64,000 nucleotides of DNA from positions 62,001 through 126,000 of the forward strand of contig NZ_JAUYZI010000004.1 of the NCBI RefSeq assembly GCF_030700245.1, read 5' to 3'. Of the stretch, positions 16,880 to 26,522 are shown one piece after another (the first letter of the stretch is position 1; each line of letters starts with the position of its first letter). The translations under genes were made by a program, and so were the position numbers. Under the pieces are notes generated by a model. The model saw only the letters and a program-made list of their open reading frames with translations. It ran no database searches and was not told where the DNA came from. The DNA is from Methylobacterium amylolyticum. Lineage in GTDB: Bacteria > Pseudomonadota > Alphaproteobacteria > Rhizobiales > Beijerinckiaceae.

Positions 16880-19264
16880 CTACGCCGCTGCCGTGTTCTG
16901 CCGCGCCGCAGAAGCGAGGTGCCGTTCGATTGCAGCATGCAGGTGCTTTCGATCGAAGGGCTTGCCGACATGGTCGTCCACGCCCGCCGCGCGCAGCGCT
17001 GCCACCTGCTCGGGCAGGATGTGCGCCGTCATCGCCACGATCGGTATGTGCCGCACCGGACCGTCGAGGGTGCGGATGCGCCGCGTCGCCGTCATGCCGT
17101 CCATCACCGGCATCTCGACGTCCATCAGCACGAGATCGTAGGCGCAGCCCTGGACCATGCGCACAGCTTCCTGGCCGTCGCACGCCAGATCGACGCGGTA
17201 GCCCATGTGCTCCAAGATCGCCTGCGCGACCTCGCGGTTCATCTCGCCGTCCTCGACGAGCAGCAAGTGCGTCCGCCGTGCGGCCTGCGGACGGGCCGAA
17301 CCGCTCGGCGGCGCGGCGGTCGAAGCCGCGGTGGCGGGGGCATCCGCCTCCGCGAGAGGAAGGCTCACGCTGAACCAGAAGGTGGAGCCGGCGCCCTCTC
17401 GGCTCTCCAGCCCGATCGTGCCGCCCATCGCCTCGACCAGCCCCTTGGCGATGGCCAGACCCAGGCCCGTGCCGCCGAACCGCCGCGTGGTGCTGCTGTC
17501 GGCCTGGACGAAGCGCTCGAACAGCCGGGCCTGCGCGTCGGCGGAGATGCCGATGCCGGTGTCGCGCACCGCCACGCGCATGGTCATGCCGTCCGCCGTC
17601 GGCGTCAGCGTGAGCGCGACGGTGACGGAGCCCCGCGGGGTGAACTTCACGGCGTTGTTGACGAGATTGAGCAGGACCTGCCGCAGCCGCGTCACGTCCC
17701 CGAGTACGCGACGCTCGTCCGGCTCCGCGACCTCGACCCGCAGATCGAGGCCCTTCCGCTCGGCCAAGCCACGGACCAGCCCCACCGTCTCCTCGACGAA
17801 GGCGCGCGGCGCGAACGGCGCGGCCTCCAGGACGACGCCTCCGGCTTCGACGCGCGCGTAGTCGAGGATGTCGTTGACGACGCCCGATAGAACGTCGCAC
17901 CCCACCTGCATCTGATGGACGCAGCGCCGCTGGCCCGGCGTAAGGCTCCCATCCTCGCCGAGCAGATCGCCGAAGCCCTTGATGGCGTTGAGCGGCGTGC
18001 GGACCTCGTGGCTCATCGTGGCCAGGAACGCGCTCTTGGCGCGCTCGCCCGCCTCGGCCTTCGCTTGAGCCGCCTCCGCCCGGTCGCGCGCCTCGGCGAG
18101 TTCCACGGTCCGTTCCGACACCCGCCGCTCCAGGTCGACGTTCGCCTCCGCCAGCGCCCGGTCCCGCTCGCCCAGACGTGCCAGCAGCCCGGACAGCGCG
18201 CCGGTCAGCGCGGCGATCTCGACGTAGCCGCGCGGCGCGGGCAGATGCGCCTCGATGGGCCGGTCGCCGATGTCATCGGCCGCGCTCGCCAGGGCGCGGA
18301 GTGGGGCGGCGAGGCGCTCGGCTGCCCACCAGCCCAGCAGCGCGAACAGCAGGGCAAAGGCCGCACCCCCGAGCGCGAGCCGTAGGATGATGGCCTGGGC
18401 CGGCGCCAGGGCGACCTCGACCGGCTGACGGACGATCACCGTCCACGGCAGCGTCGGCCGTTCGACCGAGGCACGCGCGCGGCTCGCCCCGGTGACGGAG
18501 TCGCGGCCGTCCGGCCACGCACCGCGGGCGGTGGCCTCCTCGGCACCGCCCGCCAGAGCGGAGAGCGAGGGCAGGTCGGCGTGAAGGCGCTCGCCCTGCC
18601 GGTCACCGGGCCCGAGGACGACGGTGCCGTCGCTGGCCAGGATCAGCGCCTCGACGCTGGGATCGCGCGCCAGTGCCGACGCGATGGCCGCGCGGCTCAT
18701 CTCGCGCATCCACTGAACACTGAGATGACCGCCAACGACGCCGGTCGTCGCCCCGGTCGCGTCGCGCAACGGGACGGCGACATCGACGAAGCGCTTCGGC
18801 TCGCCGTAGGGAAGCGCGGGCAGCTTCTGCGCGAGCAGAGCGGCTTCGTGCACGTCGACCACGGCGGGTCGATCGAGGCCGCCGCGAAACCACGGTCGTG
18901 CCGCGACGCTCTGGCCCTCCAGCAGGCCGTCCGTGCTGGCGACGACGCGGCCATCGCGATCGGTGAAGCCGATCCAGGCGTAGGCTGGATAGGTTTGGCG
19001 CAGAGCATTGACCCAAGCGCGGCGGGATTCCGGCGTCATCGCCGTCGTCCGTGCGACCGAGGCGAGCACCGTCATGTCGCCGAGGCGCTCGGCGATGTTG
19101 GCGTCGATGATCTGGCGCAGGTGGTCGGCGAGGTCGGCCACCCGCGCCTCGGCGCGGATCTGGGCACGCGCGGCGACGAAGTGGGACACGGCCAACGTGC
19201 CGACGAGCGTCGGGACCGCCGCGCTTGCGGCGAAGACGAGGGCGAGGAGGGTGCGCAGCCGCAT
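16880..19264 (-). CDS. Hybrid sensor histidine kinase/response regulator
   Basis: A 794-residue inner-membrane sensor. Two transmembrane helices (about 7-28 and 292-314) bracket a dCache-type periplasmic domain; a HAMP-like linker and coiled coil (about 315-405) follow. HisKA has SHEVRTPLNAIKGF with phosphorylatable His419; the ATPase domain has the NAVKF N box, DTGIGIS and FGGTGLGLAIAKG G boxes. A receiver domain at the C-terminus has LVLMDVEMPVMDG with Asp715 and the FDRK lysine region. There is no HPt domain, so phosphotransfer to a separate HPt is expected. No partner gene is adjacent; ligand unknown. Confidence 0.93.
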   Translation of the reverse strand: MRLRTLLALVFAASAAVPTLVGTLAVSHFVAARAQIRAEARVADLADHLRQIIDANIAERLGDMTVLASVARTTAMTPESRRAWVNALRQTYPAYAWIGFTDRDGRVVASTDGLLEGQSVAARPWFRGGLDRPAVVDVHEAALLAQKLPALPYGEPKRFVDVAVPLRDATGATTGVVGGHLSVQWMREMSRAAIASALARDPSVEALILASDGTVVLGPGDRQGERLHADLPSLSALAGGAEEATARGAWPDGRDSVTGASRARASVERPTLPWTVIVRQPVEVALAPAQAIILRLALGGAAFALLFALLGWWAAERLAAPLRALASAADDIGDRPIEAHLPAPRGYVEIAALTGALSGLLARLGERDRALAEANVDLERRVSERTVELAEARDRAEAAQAKAEAGERAKSAFLATMSHEVRTPLNAIKGFGDLLGEDGSLTPGQRRCVHQMQVGCDVLSGVVNDILDYARVEAGGVVLEAAPFAPRAFVEETVGLVRGLAERKGLDLRVEVAEPDERRVLGDVTRLRQVLLNLVNNAVKFTPRGSVTVALTLTPTADGMTMRVAVRDTGIGISADAQARLFERFVQADSSTTRRFGGTGLGLAIAKGLVEAMGGTIGLESREGAGSTFWFSVSLPLAEADAPATAASTAAPPSGSARPQAARRTHLLLVEDGEMNREVAQAILEHMGYRVDLACDGQEAVRMVQGCAYDLVLMDVEMPVMDGMTATRRIRTLDGPVRHIPIVAMTAHILPEQVAALRAAGVDDHVGKPFDRKHLHAAIERHLASAARQNTAAA

Positions 19265-19645
19265 GTCAGCGTCCAGGCTCAGCAGGCGACCTTCATCTCA
19301 CGAGAAGGTTACGACGAGCATTGCGAGACCGCTGCTGTGGCCGGTGTGTAACCGGATCCCGCTCCGGCCTCCGTCAGGCCGCGTCCGGTTTCGGCGAGTC
19401 GGGGGGGGAATCGCGACGAGAGACAGGGATCGCGCGGCGAGGAGATCAGGCCTCGCATCAGACAGCGTCTCACGATCCGCCCCGCCGACTAGGAGGCACG
19501 TACCATCGCCCTGCTGTCGGGCTCCACCATCTTGGCCCTCTGGGCACAGGCGGAGGCGCAGCGGCGGCGTGACACGAGAGCCAGCAAGCCAGACGCGGCA
19601 GGGCCACCGACGAGGTGCCATCCGCCCGGCCGCACGCACCGTCGC
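19265..19645. other. Gap between kinase and GlcG-like gene
   Basis: About 380 bases. Frames here are short and shadow-like. It should hold the kinase promoter; I recognise nothing else. Confidence 0.35.
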
Positions 19646-20062
19646 TCAGCCAGCCAGGGGCAGCCGGCCGAGCGCTGCGCGCACGGCGTGGCACACGGCC
19701 AGGTCGTCCTCGGGCTCGCCACCCGATGAACCGACGCCACCCACGATCTCCTCGCCGACCCGCAGCGGCACGCCGCCCGTCAACGGCAGGCGCCCGGGGA
19801 AGGCGAGGAGCGCCGCGTTCGCCTGTATCGCGTCCTGGAGATCCTGGGTCGACGTGCGCGTAATCGCGGCCGTCCGCGCCTTCAGCCAGGCCGCCTCCGG
19901 GGTGTGCAGCCGCGCGCGGTCGAGGCGTTCGAGCGCGAGCAGAACGCCCGCCTCGTCGACCACCGCCAACGCGACCGGAAGGCCGCGTCGTTCGGCTTCC
20001 GCGCGTCCCGCGGCCATGAGGAGGCGCACGTCTGAGGCGTCGAGGCAGGTCCGCCGATGCAT
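19646..20062 (-). CDS. GlcG/HbpS family heme-binding-like protein
   Basis: A 138-residue cytoplasmic protein of the GlcG/PduO-C/HbpS fold: LALVVDEAGVLLALERLD-type core, AAWLKARTAAI, and a glycine-rich GGVPLRVGEEIVGGVGSSGG segment are typical. Family members bind heme or cobalamin-like ligands or have no known activity; some lie in glycolate oxidase clusters. Here glcEF lie 26 kb away, so no functional link can be claimed. Confidence 0.82.
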   Translation of the reverse strand: MHRRTCLDASDVRLLMAAGRAEAERRGLPVALAVVDEAGVLLALERLDRARLHTPEAAWLKARTAAITRTSTQDLQDAIQANAALLAFPGRLPLTGGVPLRVGEEIVGGVGSSGGEPEDDLAVCHAVRAALGRLPLAG

Positions 20063-20155
20063 GGGTCCACCGTTGGATGACGGTCGTGTGCACCCCCGGG
20101 GGAGCGGGCTCCTCAGTTCGGGGCGACGGTCCGGCCGGGGTGCCCGGGCACGGTT

Positions 20156-20434
20156 CTACCGTCCCAGCACGCGGTACTGGCTCCCGTTGTACGGATTGCC
20201 TGCCCCATAGGGGTTGTTGATGCTGTCGGGCGAGTAGCGGTTGCCGTACCGCCCGTAGGGGTTGCTCACGCTGTTCGGGTCATAGGGGTTGCTGTTCGCG
20301 TTCCCGTGGTAGCCGCCGTTCTGGTCCACGATGATCGCGCCGCCGTTCGAGTAAGGGCCTCGGGCCCCGTAGCCCTGTGCGGCCGCGGCACCGGCTGTTC
20401 CGACGATGAGGGCGAGGCAAGCGACGGTCTTCAT
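20156..20434 (-). CDS. Small secreted Asn/Pro/Tyr/Gly-rich protein
   Basis: A 92-residue protein with a signal peptide (MKTVACLALIVGTAGAAAAQ). The mature part is low complexity with a recurring NPYG/NPYD pattern (SNPYD, SNPYGRYGNRY, NNPYGAGNPY). Such small exported proteins are common in Methylobacterium-type genomes; function unknown. The ATG at 20434 is favoured because it gives the signal peptide. Confidence 0.6.
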   Translation of the reverse strand: MKTVACLALIVGTAGAAAAQGYGARGPYSNGGAIIVDQNGGYHGNANSNPYDPNSVSNPYGRYGNRYSPDSINNPYGAGNPYNGSQYRVLGR

Positions 20435-20591
20435 GCGTCCAAGATGGCGGTCGCAGGGGCGGGTGTCGAGGTGGCCGAGTTGCCGGACGAGCAATTCGTC
20501 CCCCACAGCCGTCGCGGCCGTGGCGGACGAAGAGGCTGCCCGGGAACGGCGCGGCGGCTGGGAGCAAGGTGGGCGGCGATGGAGCCTCTGC

Positions 20592-21500
20592 CTAGACGAA
20601 GCCGAAGCAGCGGGCCGGGTTGTCGACCAGCAGGAGCCGGCGCGCCTCCGGGTCGGGAACGGCCGCAGCGATGAAGTCGATCAGATCGCCGTCGTCGGGC
20701 ATCGGTCCGTGCAGGTTCACATGCGGCCAGTCACTGCCCCACAGGACGCGCTCGGGCGCGTGTCGCGCAAGCCCGGCCGCGAGAGGGACCACGTCTTGGA
20801 AGGGGGCGCCGGTCTTGGAGATTCGCTCCGGTCCGCTCAGCTTCAACCACACCCTGCCGGTATCGAGGAGCCGCTTCATCGCGCTGGCGGCCGGACCATC
20901 CGGCCCTTCGGCGATGTCGTGGCGCGCCATGTGGTCGATGACGACCGGCACCTCCAGTGCACGGATGAATCCTTCGGTCTCGACGAGCCGGGTCCCACCC
21001 ACATGGATCTGCGCGTGCCAGCCGTGCGGCTGGATCAGACGGACCGCGTCGCGGATCGCCGCATCGGACGGCCGCCTGTCGAGCGGGGCCATGACGTCGA
21101 AGCGCGCACCGCACACGCCGGCCGCAGCGTGGCGGGCGACATCGGCCGGCGCGGTATCCGGTCGAACCAGGGCCACGCCGCGGTAGCGACCATGCCCGGC
21201 GGCCAGGGTGTCGAGCATCAGGCGGTGATCGAAGCCGTATCCCTGGCTCTGGACGATCACGGCGCGGGCGAAGCCGAGCCGGTCGTGCAGGCGGTGGAGC
21301 GCTGTCTCGGGGGCTTCGTCCGGTGTGACGGTTCGGTCTGCGGGCAGCGGGTAACGGTCGAACGGTCCGTAGATATGGCAGTGGGAATCGCACGCACCGG
21401 CCGGCAGTGCGAAGCTCGGCAGATGCGGGGCGGGCTTGGGTGATGCCCCGTCGGGCTGCAACGTCGAGGCGTGCGATGCGTCAGGGGGATTGTTCGACAT
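20592..21500 (-). CDS. Amidohydrolase family protein (2-pyrone-4,6-dicarboxylate / sulfomuconolactone hydrolase-like)
   Basis: A 302-residue TIM-barrel metal hydrolase of the COG3618 type. The metal-binding DSHCHIYGP (HxH) lies at about residue 38; GVALVRPDTA, GARFDVM, HVGGTR, PVVIDHMARHD and the terminal VLWGSDWPHVN supply the remaining barrel residues. Known relatives open lactone rings (LigI, 4-sulfomuconolactone hydrolase). The start at 21500 (MSNNPPDASH) fits the family length. It lies upstream in reverse orientation of a LysR gene, on the same strand; it might serve the neighbouring catabolic cluster, but that is inference. Confidence 0.82.
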   Translation of the reverse strand: MSNNPPDASHASTLQPDGASPKPAPHLPSFALPAGACDSHCHIYGPFDRYPLPADRTVTPDEAPETALHRLHDRLGFARAVIVQSQGYGFDHRLMLDTLAAGHGRYRGVALVRPDTAPADVARHAAAGVCGARFDVMAPLDRRPSDAAIRDAVRLIQPHGWHAQIHVGGTRLVETEGFIRALEVPVVIDHMARHDIAEGPDGPAASAMKRLLDTGRVWLKLSGPERISKTGAPFQDVVPLAAGLARHAPERVLWGSDWPHVNLHGPMPDDGDLIDFIAAAVPDPEARRLLLVDNPARCFGFV

Positions 21501-21844
21501 CGGGAGGGTTGTCCAATGCGGTGGGCTCGGCTCGCGAGCCGCGCTGCTGAACCCACCCCATCCCAGCGCCCTTCGCAACTGGTCCAGCCCCGCGCTGAAC
21601 GAAAGACGCCGATCCGCGTCACGGCGGCCGATGGGCACGCGCGGTCGACCACGGCGGCGGCACGGCACCGGGTACAGCGGGACGACAAGGGGTGACGATG
21701 CGTTCCCTCCATCGGGAAATTCTGATTTCCCCTCCCAATGCGCTCTTCCGATCCTCTCCGAGGCGTCCAGCGCCTGATGCGTGAAGCGAGCGCCGGCCTC
21801 AACCGATCCTCACGTCCGCGACGATCCGGCCTCCGCCTATCGCC
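21501..21844. other. Gap between the LysR gene and the amidohydrolase
   Basis: About 340 bases with only short frames in several directions. It should include the amidohydrolase leader; no repeat or RNA recognised. Confidence 0.35.
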
Positions 21845-22753
21845 TCAACCGAGCTCCGAGAGAGCCTGCCGATTCAGGCGCGCCACGAGCTGATCGGCGA
21901 ACTTGGCTGCGGCGACGGAGAGGAGCCGTCCGCGCAACTGGGCGACGATCATCGTCATCGGCGCGAGGTCGCGGGTATCGATCGGACGGCTATGCAGGCG
22001 CGGATCGTCGGGGATGCCGATCGGAATCTGAAGGCTGACCACATCCTCCCGCAGGACGAGGTTGCGCAGGAATTCGAGCGACCCCGATTCGACCGTCGAG
22101 TGCAGTTCGACGCCCCGGCGGGCGAGGGCGTGATCGATGTGATGGCGGATGGCGAGCGAGCGGTCGGGCAGGGCCAAAGCGTGGACGAGGCAGTCGCGCA
22201 GACGGACCGGCCCCGTGTCCATCGCCAACGGATGGCCGACGCGCATGAGAGCGCACAGCGTCTGCTGACCCGAGTAGAGCGGGTGAAGCTCCGCCGAGGG
22301 CGGCGGTTGAAGGACCAGGGCGAGATCCGCCTCGAAGGCGGCAAGCGCCGCGACCGCCTGGACGTGGTCGCGGACCTGGACCGTGAAGCCGACCTGGGGG
22401 AACCGCGCGCGATAGGCCTCCACCTCCTCCGGCACCATCTGCGTGACGAAGGCTTGGCTGCAAGCGAGCGCGACGTGGCCGCGCCGCACACCGGACAGGT
22501 CGGCGATCTGCGAGCGCACCCGGTCGAGGTCGGCCGCTTGGTCGCGGATGTGTCGGACCAGGAGCTCACCCGCCGCGTTGAGCCGCATGCCGTGGGCGAG
22601 CCGCTCGAAGATCGGCGTTCCGAGCTCGTACTCGATGTCCTGGATCTGCCGCGTCAGCGCGGACGGGGTGATGTTCAGCCGTTCCGCCGCGCGCCGGATC
22701 GAGCCGGATCGGGCGACCTCGGCGACGTAGCTCAGGCTGCGCAGATGCTTCAC
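21845..22753 (-). CDS. LysR family transcriptional regulator
   Basis: A 302-residue regulator. Residues 1-60 hold the winged helix-turn-helix (LSYVAEVARSGSIRRAAER, then NITPSALTRQIQDIEYELG), followed by the two-lobed effector domain. It is divergent from the ABC importer operon with a 116-base gap that contains a T-N11-A palindrome, so control of that operon is likely. The effector may be the imported compound. Confidence 0.9.
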   Translation of the reverse strand: MKHLRSLSYVAEVARSGSIRRAAERLNITPSALTRQIQDIEYELGTPIFERLAHGMRLNAAGELLVRHIRDQAADLDRVRSQIADLSGVRRGHVALACSQAFVTQMVPEEVEAYRARFPQVGFTVQVRDHVQAVAALAAFEADLALVLQPPPSAELHPLYSGQQTLCALMRVGHPLAMDTGPVRLRDCLVHALALPDRSLAIRHHIDHALARRGVELHSTVESGSLEFLRNLVLREDVVSLQIPIGIPDDPRLHSRPIDTRDLAPMTMIVAQLRGRLLSVAAAKFADQLVARLNRQALSELG

Positions 22754-22771
22754 GCCGCGATCCTAAGCTCT

Positions 22772-22788
22772 GTTGCCCGAAACGCAAC
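22772..22788. promoter_or_regulatory. Candidate LysR operator
   Basis: GTTGC-N7-GCAAC is a perfect 5-base inverted repeat that includes the LysR T-N11-A pattern. It lies 19 bases upstream of the LysR start and 82 bases before the importer start, a normal place for an autoregulatory and activating site. Confidence 0.55.
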
Positions 22789-22869
22789 GGCCACCTCGAA
22801 AACGAGCACTCGTCCGCAACAGAGGGGATCGATAACGTCCGGCGCATCGGGACTTGCAGGAGCCCTCCG

Positions 22870-23823
22870 ATGATCCGTCGCCGCACCCTTCTCGCTGGTC
22901 TCGGGGCCGGCCTCCTCGCGCCGCTCCCGGGCCGCGCCGTGCGGGCGCAAGGCGCGCCCGTCACGATCCGGATGGGATCGCTCAAGCTGATCCACTCGAT
23001 CGCGCCGAGCTTCTACGAGCGGTTCACGCCCGAGGGCGTGCGGGTGGAGGTGGTGCCCTTCGAGAGCCCGACGGAGTGCAAGAACGCGGTCGTCACGAAG
23101 TCGGTCGATTTCGGCACCTTCGGCATCGCGGCGGCGACGCTCGGCGCCGCGGCCGGCGAGCCGATCGCGGTCATCGCCTCCACCTGCAATCGCGGCATGG
23201 CCGTGATCGCGAAGAAGGATTCCGACATCCGCGCCATCAAGGACCTGCGCGGCAAGCGGGTCGCGATCTGGCCAGGCAGCACCCAGGAGGTCTTCGTCCT
23301 GGAGCGGATGCGCATGGAGGGGCTGTCCGTGAAGGACATCACGCCGGTCCGGGTCTCCTTCTCCGAGATGCACATCGCGCTCGCGCGGGGGGACGTGGAC
23401 GCCTATGTCGGCGCCGAGCCCGGCCCCGGCGTCAGCCTCGCCTCGGGCGTCGGCCAGCTCGTCGAATATCCCTACGGCACCGAGATGGGCGCGCTGAACA
23501 TGGTGTTCGGTGCCCACCGCGACACCCTGGCCGAGCGCCCGGACGTGGTGCGGACCATGCTGGAGATCCACCGCAAGGCCTCGGATTTCGCGGCCGGGAA
23601 CCGCGAGGCGATGATCGCCATGGCGGTGGCCAAGCTCGGCCAGAAGCGCGAGGCGCTGGAACTCTCGGCCCCCAACGTCGAGCTGACCTGGAAGCTCGGA
23701 CCGACGGAGGTTCAGCAGGCCAGGGCCTATGCCGAGCACATGCTCGTGCTCAAGCAGATCAAGCGCTTGCCCGAGCCCGGCTTCATCGACACCCGCTTCG
23801 TCGATGCGATGAGGGGCGCGTGA
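22870..23823 (+). CDS. ABC transporter substrate-binding protein, NitT/TauT type
   Basis: A 317-residue periplasmic binding protein. A twin-arginine-like RRRTLLAGLGAGLLAPLPG signal begins the protein. The binding fold has IRMGSLKLIHSIAPSFY, DFGTFGIAAATL, LRGKRVAIWPGS, and VDAYVGAEPGPG, as in nitrate/sulfonate/thiamine-precursor binding proteins (SsuA/TauA/ThiY relatives). It is the first gene of a probable five-gene operon; the ligand is probably a small organic N or S compound. The stop overlaps the permease start (GTGA). Confidence 0.88.
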   Translation: MIRRRTLLAGLGAGLLAPLPGRAVRAQGAPVTIRMGSLKLIHSIAPSFYERFTPEGVRVEVVPFESPTECKNAVVTKSVDFGTFGIAAATLGAAAGEPIAVIASTCNRGMAVIAKKDSDIRAIKDLRGKRVAIWPGSTQEVFVLERMRMEGLSVKDITPVRVSFSEMHIALARGDVDAYVGAEPGPGVSLASGVGQLVEYPYGTEMGALNMVFGAHRDTLAERPDVVRTMLEIHRKASDFAAGNREAMIAMAVAKLGQKREALELSAPNVELTWKLGPTEVQQARAYAEHMLVLKQIKRLPEPGFIDTRFVDAMRGA

Positions 23824-24704
23824 GCGCGGGGATCGAGGCGGGCGCCCTGCCGGCGGCCGTGCCGGCGCCCGTCTCCGGCACGTCCTCGTCCGACGCGTCT
23901 GCGGCGCGGCGCGGCGGCCACGGCCTCGACCGCCTGCGCGGCCCGGTGCTGGCCCTCCTGGTGCCGGCCGCCCTCGGCCTGGTCTGGCAATTCGCCACCG
24001 CGGGACGGCCCTACAGCCTGATTCCTCCGCCCGCCGAAGTCTGGCAGGAACTGCGCGACCTCGCGGTCGGCGGCATCAACGACGACGCCTTCAGCGGCAC
24101 GCTCTGGACGCATCTCTCGGCCTCCTTGGGCCGCGTCTACGGCGGCTTCGCGCTCGCCGCCGCGGCGGCGCTGCCACTCGGCCTGCTGATCGGGCGCGTA
24201 CCTCTGGTGCGGGCGCTCCTCGATCCGCTGCTGCAGATCCTGCGGCCGATCCCGGTGACGGCGTGGCTGCCGCTCGCCATGATCCTGTTCGGGCTGGGGC
24301 CGCGATCGGCCCTCTTCCTCGTGTTTCTGGGGGCGTTCTACCCGATCCTCGTCAACACCGTGTTCGGGGTGCGCTCGGTCGAGCCGCGCCTGTTCGAGGC
24401 GGCGTCCATGCTCGGCTGCACCGGGCCGGCGCAGTTCGTCCGAGTGGTCCTGCCCGCGGCGCTGCCGTCGATCTTCACCGGCCTCCGGCTCGGCCTCGGC
24501 TTCGCCTGGGTGGTGATCGTGGTCGGCGAGATGACCGGCGTTCAGACCGGGCTCGGCGCCATCATCATGGAGGCGCGCCAGCTCTCGCGCACGGAGATCG
24601 TGATCTGCGGCATGGCCGTGATCGGGGTGGCAGGCTTCGTCTCCGACTGGCTCGTCATGATGCTCGGCCGCCGACTCCTCGCCTGGAGCCCGTCCCACGG
24701 TTGA
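23820..24704 (+). CDS. ABC transporter permease, NitT/TauT type
   Basis: A 294-residue inner-membrane subunit starting at a GTG that overlaps the upstream TGA. After a polar N-terminus of ~45 residues there are about six transmembrane helices. The ATPase-contact loop is LFEAASMLGCTGPAQFVRVV with the EAA-type spacing. IPVTAWLPLAMILFGLG and MTGVQTGLGAII are typical of SsuC/TauC proteins. It works with the neighbouring binding protein and ATPase. Confidence 0.9.
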   Translation: MSAGIEAGALPAAVPAPVSGTSSSDASAARRGGHGLDRLRGPVLALLVPAALGLVWQFATAGRPYSLIPPPAEVWQELRDLAVGGINDDAFSGTLWTHLSASLGRVYGGFALAAAAALPLGLLIGRVPLVRALLDPLLQILRPIPVTAWLPLAMILFGLGPRSALFLVFLGAFYPILVNTVFGVRSVEPRLFEAASMLGCTGPAQFVRVVLPAALPSIFTGLRLGLGFAWVVIVVGEMTGVQTGLGAIIMEARQLSRTEIVICGMAVIGVAGFVSDWLVMMLGRRLLAWSPSHG

Positions 24705-24722
24705 CGAGGAGAGCTGACGACG

Positions 24723-25502
24723 ATGGCTGAGCCGACGATCCCGATCCTCGACCTGCGCGCGGTCTCGAAGACCTACGCCGCGCAAGGCCGCATCACCGAG
24801 GCTCTGCGCGGAGCGAGCCTCACCGTGGCGCGCGGCGAGTTCGTCTGCCTGCTCGGCGCCTCGGGCTGCGGGAAGTCGACCCTGCTGCGCATCGCCGCCG
24901 GCTTCGAGGCGCCGAGTTCGGGCGCGGCGCTGATGTGGGGCAAGCCGATCCCGGGGCCGGGCCCCAGCCGCGGCATGGTCTTCCAGGATTACGGCCTGTT
25001 TCCCTGGCTGTCGGTCCGCGACAACATCGGCTTCGGTCCGAAGTCGCGCGGGCGGCCTGCCGCCGAGGTGCGCGAGACGGCCGCGCGCTACATCGACCTC
25101 GTCGGCCTTCAGAAATTCGCCGACGCCTACCCTCACCAGCTCTCGGGCGGCATGAAGCAGCGCGTCGCCATCGCCCGCGTGCTCGCCAACGAGGCCGAGG
25201 TGGTGCTGATGGACGAGCCCTTCGGCGCGCTCGACGCCATGACCCGCGAGCGCCTCCAGGACGAGTTGCTCGACCTCTGGGCCCGCACGGGGCTGACCGT
25301 CCTGTTCGTCACCCACGCCATCGAGGAGGCGATCTTCCTGGCCGACCGCGTGGTGATGATGTCGCCGGGCCCCGGCCGCATCGAGGCGGTCCACGCCATC
25401 GACCTGCCGCGCCGCCGCGATGTGTCGAGCCCCGCCTTCAACGACCTGCGCCGGATGCTGGCGGCCCAGCTCCACAGCCACCATGCGCCCAAGGCCGCGT
25501 GA
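24723..25502 (+). CDS. ABC transporter ATP-binding protein, NitT/TauT type
   Basis: A 259-residue ATPase with Walker A GASGCGKST (about residues 41-49), the Q loop VFQDYGLFPW, signature LSGGMKQRVAIAR, Walker B EVVLMDEPFGALD and the switch histidine in FVTHAIEEAI. It energises the importer encoded just upstream. An AGGAGAGCTGACG leader gives a good ribosome binding site. Confidence 0.94.
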   Translation: MAEPTIPILDLRAVSKTYAAQGRITEALRGASLTVARGEFVCLLGASGCGKSTLLRIAAGFEAPSSGAALMWGKPIPGPGPSRGMVFQDYGLFPWLSVRDNIGFGPKSRGRPAAEVRETAARYIDLVGLQKFADAYPHQLSGGMKQRVAIARVLANEAEVVLMDEPFGALDAMTRERLQDELLDLWARTGLTVLFVTHAIEEAIFLADRVVMMSPGPGRIEAVHAIDLPRRRDVSSPAFNDLRRMLAAQLHSHHAPKAA

Positions 25503-25515
25503 GGGAGGCGGCGCG

Positions 25516-26430
25516 ATGGAGACAGCCCCCGACGATCCGCGCCGGCCCGAGAACCGGCTCGCCTACCGGGCGGCGATCGACCGCCCCCGCCTCGTCCTGC
25601 CCGGGGGCAAGAGCGTGGCCGTGTGGCCGGTGGTCAATGTCGAGCACTGGCTGATCGATCACCCGATGCCGCGCCAGATCCTGGTTCCGCCGACCGCGGC
25701 GAGCCTGCTGCCGGACCTGGCGAACTGGGCGTGGCACGAGTACGGGATGCGGGTCGGCTTCTGGCGCTTCCTCGACGCCTTCGCCTCCCGCGGCATCCGC
25801 CCGACCCTGTCGATCAACGGCTCGGTCTGCACCGCCTACCCGCGGGTCGCGCAGGCCGCGCGGGACGCCGGCTGGGAGTTCATGGCCCACGGCTTCCATC
25901 AGGTGCCGACCCACCGCGTCGCCGACGAGGCGGAGATGATCGCCCGCGCCGTCGAGGCGGTCGCGCGCTTTACGGGGGCCCCTCCGCGCGGCTGGCTCGG
26001 GCCCGGCCTCACGGAGACGCTGGACACGCCCGACCACCTGCGTGCGGCCGGCATCGCGTATGTCGGCGACTTCGTCGTCGACGACCGGCCCTGCCGGGTC
26101 GCCACGCGCTCCGGCCCGCTCGTGGCCCTCCCCTACTCGGTGGAGCTGAACGACATCCCCCTGCTCGCCATCCAGCACCATCGGGCCGACGAGTTCGTGG
26201 AACGGGCGCTGGCCAACCTCGACCGTCTCTCGCAGGAGTCGGCGGGCGACGGACCGCTCGGCGGCGCCAAGGTGATGGGCTTTGCCATCCACCCCTACAT
26301 CACCGGCGTGCCCCACCGCATCGGCCTGCTCGAACGGCTCCTCGACGCGCTGATCGCGCGGACGGACGTGGCCTTCATGCAGGGCGCCGAGATCCTCGAC
26401 TGGTATCTCGGCACGGGTGACGATTCCTGA
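25516..26430 (+). CDS. Polysaccharide deacetylase-family protein (CE4/PuuE allantoinase-like)
   Basis: A 304-residue CE4-fold protein with no signal peptide. The first motif is VWPVVNVEHW in place of the TFDDG of chitin deacetylases, followed by TLSINGSVC, the MAHGFHQVPTHR metal-binding H...H region, WLGPGLTETLDTP, and YVGDFVVDDRPCRV. This pattern fits the intracellular ring-opening branch (PuuE-type allantoinase and relatives) better than cell-wall deacetylases. It starts 13 bases after the ATPase and precedes an allophanate hydrolase, so its substrate is probably a ureide or cyclic amide. Confidence 0.78.
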   Translation: METAPDDPRRPENRLAYRAAIDRPRLVLPGGKSVAVWPVVNVEHWLIDHPMPRQILVPPTAASLLPDLANWAWHEYGMRVGFWRFLDAFASRGIRPTLSINGSVCTAYPRVAQAARDAGWEFMAHGFHQVPTHRVADEAEMIARAVEAVARFTGAPPRGWLGPGLTETLDTPDHLRAAGIAYVGDFVVDDRPCRVATRSGPLVALPYSVELNDIPLLAIQHHRADEFVERALANLDRLSQESAGDGPLGGAKVMGFAIHPYITGVPHRIGLLERLLDALIARTDVAFMQGAEILDWYLGTGDDS

Positions 26431-26512
26431 GACCGGACCGACCGGTCCCGGCCGGGACGGGGATGCCGGGACGATCCATGCGCGCGATCTGCGCGCCGCA
26501 AGCCCCCGAGCG

Positions 26513-26517
26513 AGGAG
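26513..26517 (+). promoter_or_regulatory. Ribosome binding site deciding a GTG start
   Basis: AGGAG lies 5 bases before the GTG at 26523, which makes that GTG, not an earlier ATG at 26463, the likely start of the allophanate hydrolase. Confidence 0.65.
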
Positions 26518-26522
26518 CCGCC

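Noticed and set aside
19298..19639. A 113-codon minus-strand frame in the gap after the histidine kinase
   Set aside because: Arginine/proline-rich composition, no ribosome binding site, no recognised family.
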